5,750 bases of DNA from Bacillota bacterium (lineage in GTDB: Bacteria; Bacillota; Clostridia; Acetivibrionales; DTU013): the NCBI GenBank assembly GCA_023411645.1, contig JAEYON010000178.1, forward strand, positions 1-5,750, given 5' to 3'. Position numbers and translations under genes: made by a program. A model generated the notes under the pieces. The model was given only the letters and a program-made list of their open reading frames with translations. It was not told the origin of the DNA and made no database searches. This document shows positions 3,719-5,750 of this stretch, piece after piece (position 1 is the stretch's first letter; each line of letters starts with the position of its first letter).

Positions 3719-5750
3719 AAATGCCTATGATCGAAGAAAGCAATAGAAAAAGAGAAAGTGGTTCCGAGAGTAAAAAACGTAATATTAGTAGTTATAAAAA
3801 GGGCAGGGTTATCAAGCTTACCGAAACTGCTGGAAAAGAAATGTCACCGAAGCTGATGAAACAATCAAAGGCAGAAACGTCCCCGAAATTATCAAAGACA
3901 GAAACGTCCCCGAAATTGTCCCCGAGTTTGTCGAGATTTGATTTCCTGCCAGACGACATAGTGTTTGCGTTGGATATTGGAACACGCACAGTTGTTGGTG
4001 TTGTTGGTGTGCAGGAGGAGAATCATTTTAGAGTTATAGCAACAGAAGTGTGTGAGCATAAAAACAGAGCAATGCTGGATGGACAAATTCACGATATCGA
4101 CCAGGTCGCTTTGGCTGTCTCGGAAGTGAAACAAAAACTGGAAGACCGTATTGATTGTAAATTGAGACACGTTGCTATAGCCGCTGCTGGCAGGGTATTA
4201 AAAACGTGCCAGGTCAGAGTAGACAAAAATTTTGACCAAGTTATGGAAGTAGATGCTGACATGGTCGGCAGCCTTGAAATTGAAGGCATACAGCAAGCCC
4301 AGATGATTTTGGACGAAACGATGGAGGTTGAAGATAAAACGCAGTTTTACTGTGTCGGATATAGCGTCATCAATTATTACTTAAATGGATTCGTTATCTC
4401 CAAGCTGATAGGCCACAGGGCAAAGAAAGTTGGAGCTGACGTGCTTGCAACCTTTTTACCGCTTATTGTCGTTGACAGTCTCTATTCTGTAATGAATAGA
4501 GTCGGATTGGAAGTCAGAAGTCTTACGCTTGAACCAATTGCAGCAATTAATGCAACAATTCCTCCTGATCTGCGTTTGCTGAATCTTGCATTGGTAGATA
4601 TAGGCGCAGGCACATCCGACATTGCACTAACCAAAAACGGTAGTGTTATTGCTTATGCAATGGTACCTATTGCAGGTGATGAAATCACAGAAAAAATATC
4701 TCAACAATACTTGGTTGATTTTAAAACAAGTGAAAAAATAAAAATTGCTCTTTCATCAAGCAAAAAAGACATTATTTTTATGGATATCATGAAAAAGAAA
4801 CACACAGTTACCTCCGAAGAGGTAATGCAAGTTATTGAAGAAACGTTGCAACTGTTGGCTTCAGCCATTTCTCAAAGAATTCTAGAGTACAACAATAAGG
4901 CACCAAATGCGGTGTTCCTTGTTGGTGGAGGCAGCCGGATACCGAGGCTCCCCGAACTACTTGCTCAGCAATTGGGTCTTTCTGAGGAAAGAGTTGTGGT
5001 AAGAGGCAGGGATGTTATAAGAGATGTTGTGTTTAGTGATAAGAAGTTGTATGGACCTGAGTCTATAACACCTTTTGGCATTGCAATCACAGCTCAAATG
5101 TATAGCGGAAAGGATTTTCTCACAGTTACGGTAAATGAAAAGAAGATTAAGCTATTTAATTCAAAGAAACTAACAGTTGCTGACGCCTTGATTTTATTTG
5201 GATTTGACGCAGAAAACCTGATTGGCCGATCCGGTAAACGAATTTCGTTTTCTTTAAACGGCGAAGAGAGACAGGTGCGAGGGGAGTATGGTAAATCAGC
5301 TGAAATTTATATAGACGGTAAGGTTTCCAGCCTGGATACACCAATTGCATATGGTGATAATATTATGGTTATTCCCGCGCAGGATGGGAAAGATGCAACA
5401 GTCAGGGCTGATGAACTGGTCGCGGATTATTATGAGGGACTGGTAAAGCTGAATGGCAATCCAGTTGACATAAGTACGCAAATATTTATAAACGGCAAGC
5501 AGGTCGCTCGAGATACATTGATAAAAGATGGTGACATGATTGTGACTTCTCAAATAAAGACCTTAAGAGATATTCTTGAAGCAGGCGGCTTCAACGTGGA
5601 TTGTTGTGAAATCTCTGTAAATAACAATCATAACTGCAGTCTGGAGTACATTTTACGTGACAAGGATCAGGTTGCCTGTACTGAAATGGGTACAGAGAGT
5701 GAACAGGTGGGCGGGAGTTTTTCAGATGCGGGTTCTTTTGTCGCGGACAT
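3706..5750 (+). CDS. FtsA-like actin-fold ATPase, long form, 3' end outside the window
   Basis: 681 codons are visible and the frame is still open at the right edge. From the family, FtsA-like proteins bind ATP, polymerise and link FtsZ or other partners to the membrane. Residues 1-85 are a charged, S/K/R-rich extension with SPKL/SPSL repeats, probably disordered. The ATPase then follows: phosphate-1 motif ALDIGTRTV (88-96); an SHS2-like 1C region (about 105-220) with HVAIAAAG; phosphate-2 VDIGAGTSD (297-305); IAGDEIT (322-328); and adenosine motif VGGGSRIP (406-413), ending with ITPFGIA. Residues 485-681 are not standard FtsA. Two related units, about 130 residues apart, each combine a TvaDaL..fGF-type helix with a strand-rich segment (NG....I.I.GK....D..I..GD.I.V). 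They look like beta-grasp-type repeats (inference). The TTG start is chosen for its AAGGAGAG; ATG 3721 would shorten the protein by five residues. No membrane segment is visible; the usual C-terminal amphipathic helix, if any, would be beyond the window. It may be a paralogue of cell-division FtsA rather than ftsA itself, since no ftsZ is adjacent on the visible side. Confidence 0.85.
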   Translation, partial: MSTRQMPMIEESNRKRESGSESKKRNISSYKKGRVIKLTETAGKEMSPKLMKQSKAETSPKLSKTETSPKLSPSLSRFDFLPDDIVFALDIGTRTVVGVVGVQEENHFRVIATEVCEHKNRAMLDGQIHDIDQVALAVSEVKQKLEDRIDCKLRHVAIAAAGRVLKTCQVRVDKNFDQVMEVDADMVGSLEIEGIQQAQMILDETMEVEDKTQFYCVGYSVINYYLNGFVISKLIGHRAKKVGADVLATFLPLIVVDSLYSVMNRVGLEVRSLTLEPIAAINATIPPDLRLLNLALVDIGAGTSDIALTKNGSVIAYAMVPIAGDEITEKISQQYLVDFKTSEKIKIALSSSKKDIIFMDIMKKKHTVTSEEVMQVIEETLQLLASAISQRILEYNNKAPNAVFLVGGGSRIPRLPELLAQQLGLSEERVVVRGRDVIRDVVFSDKKLYGPESITPFGIAITAQMYSGKDFLTVTVNEKKIKLFNSKKLTVADALILFGFDAENLIGRSGKRISFSLNGEERQVRGEYGKSAEIYIDGKVSSLDTPIAYGDNIMVIPAQDGKDATVRADELVADYYEGLVKLNGNPVDISTQIFINGKQVARDTLIKDGDMIVTSQIKTLRDILEAGGFNVDCCEISVNNNHNCSLEYILRDKDQVACTEMGTESEQVGGSFSDAGSFVAD
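3838..3932 (+). repeat. In-frame tandem repeats in the FtsA-like N-terminus
   Basis: The core is two adjacent 27-base periods beginning GAAACGTCCCC at 3874 and 3901. CAGAAACGTCCCCGAAATT at 3872-3890 and 3899-3917 is identical over 19 bases. A more diverged copy starts at 3838 (GAAATGTCACCGAAG). A nested 12-base repeat, CCCGAAATTGTC (3909-3920) and CCCGAGTTTGTC (3921-3932), extends the right side. All steps are multiples of three, and the protein shows S-P-K/S-L four times. The array carries two of the five copies of the GAAACGTCCC word. Confidence 0.8.

Noticed and set aside
3838..3932. CRISPR-like array
   Set aside because: The units are short, directly adjacent and in frame within a gene, without unique spacers. 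They are a tandem coding repeat.

Overview
The window reads as a chromosomal stretch of a low-GC Gram-positive bacterium, most likely a member of the Clostridia. This is inferred from AT-rich intergenic DNA, strong AGGAG-type ribosome binding sites, TTG start codons, and the style of the glycogen synthase, endonuclease III and long FtsA-like protein. Every gene I can support is on the + strand. I see no tRNA, rRNA, CRISPR array or classical intrinsic terminator.

Layout. Positions 23-955 encode a Y1/HUH single-strand transposase of the RAYT (REP-associated) type, with a C-terminal domain resembling the DNA-binding domain of DnaA. Positions 956-1477 are about 520 bases of AT-rich DNA without a gene. 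They hold two diverged copies of a short repeat, a good sigma-A type promoter and a second -10 box. Positions 1478-2947 are glgA (glycogen synthase), which overlaps nth (2944-3585, endonuclease III) by four bases. A 120-base gap with an imperfect stem-loop precedes a large FtsA/actin-like ATPase gene that starts at TTG 3706 and runs off the right edge.

How the genes relate. glgA and nth are translationally coupled and probably co-transcribed, although one stores carbon and the other repairs DNA. The FtsA-like gene may be read from its own weak promoter or by read-through from nth. The transposase is a separate unit that may have mobilised or maintained short repeats nearby.

The most unusual signal is a short word, GAAACGTCCC. 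It occurs four times on the + strand and once on the - strand in 5.75 kb, where about 0.01 occurrences would be expected by chance. One copy is intergenic, next to the transposase-side repeats. Two lie inside nth on opposite strands. Two form an in-frame 27-base tandem duplication that encodes ETSPKLS repeats in the N-terminal extension of the FtsA-like protein. My working hypothesis is a RAYT/REP-like repeat family that has also entered, or been co-opted by, coding sequence. The nth copies encode expected residues and may be coincidental.
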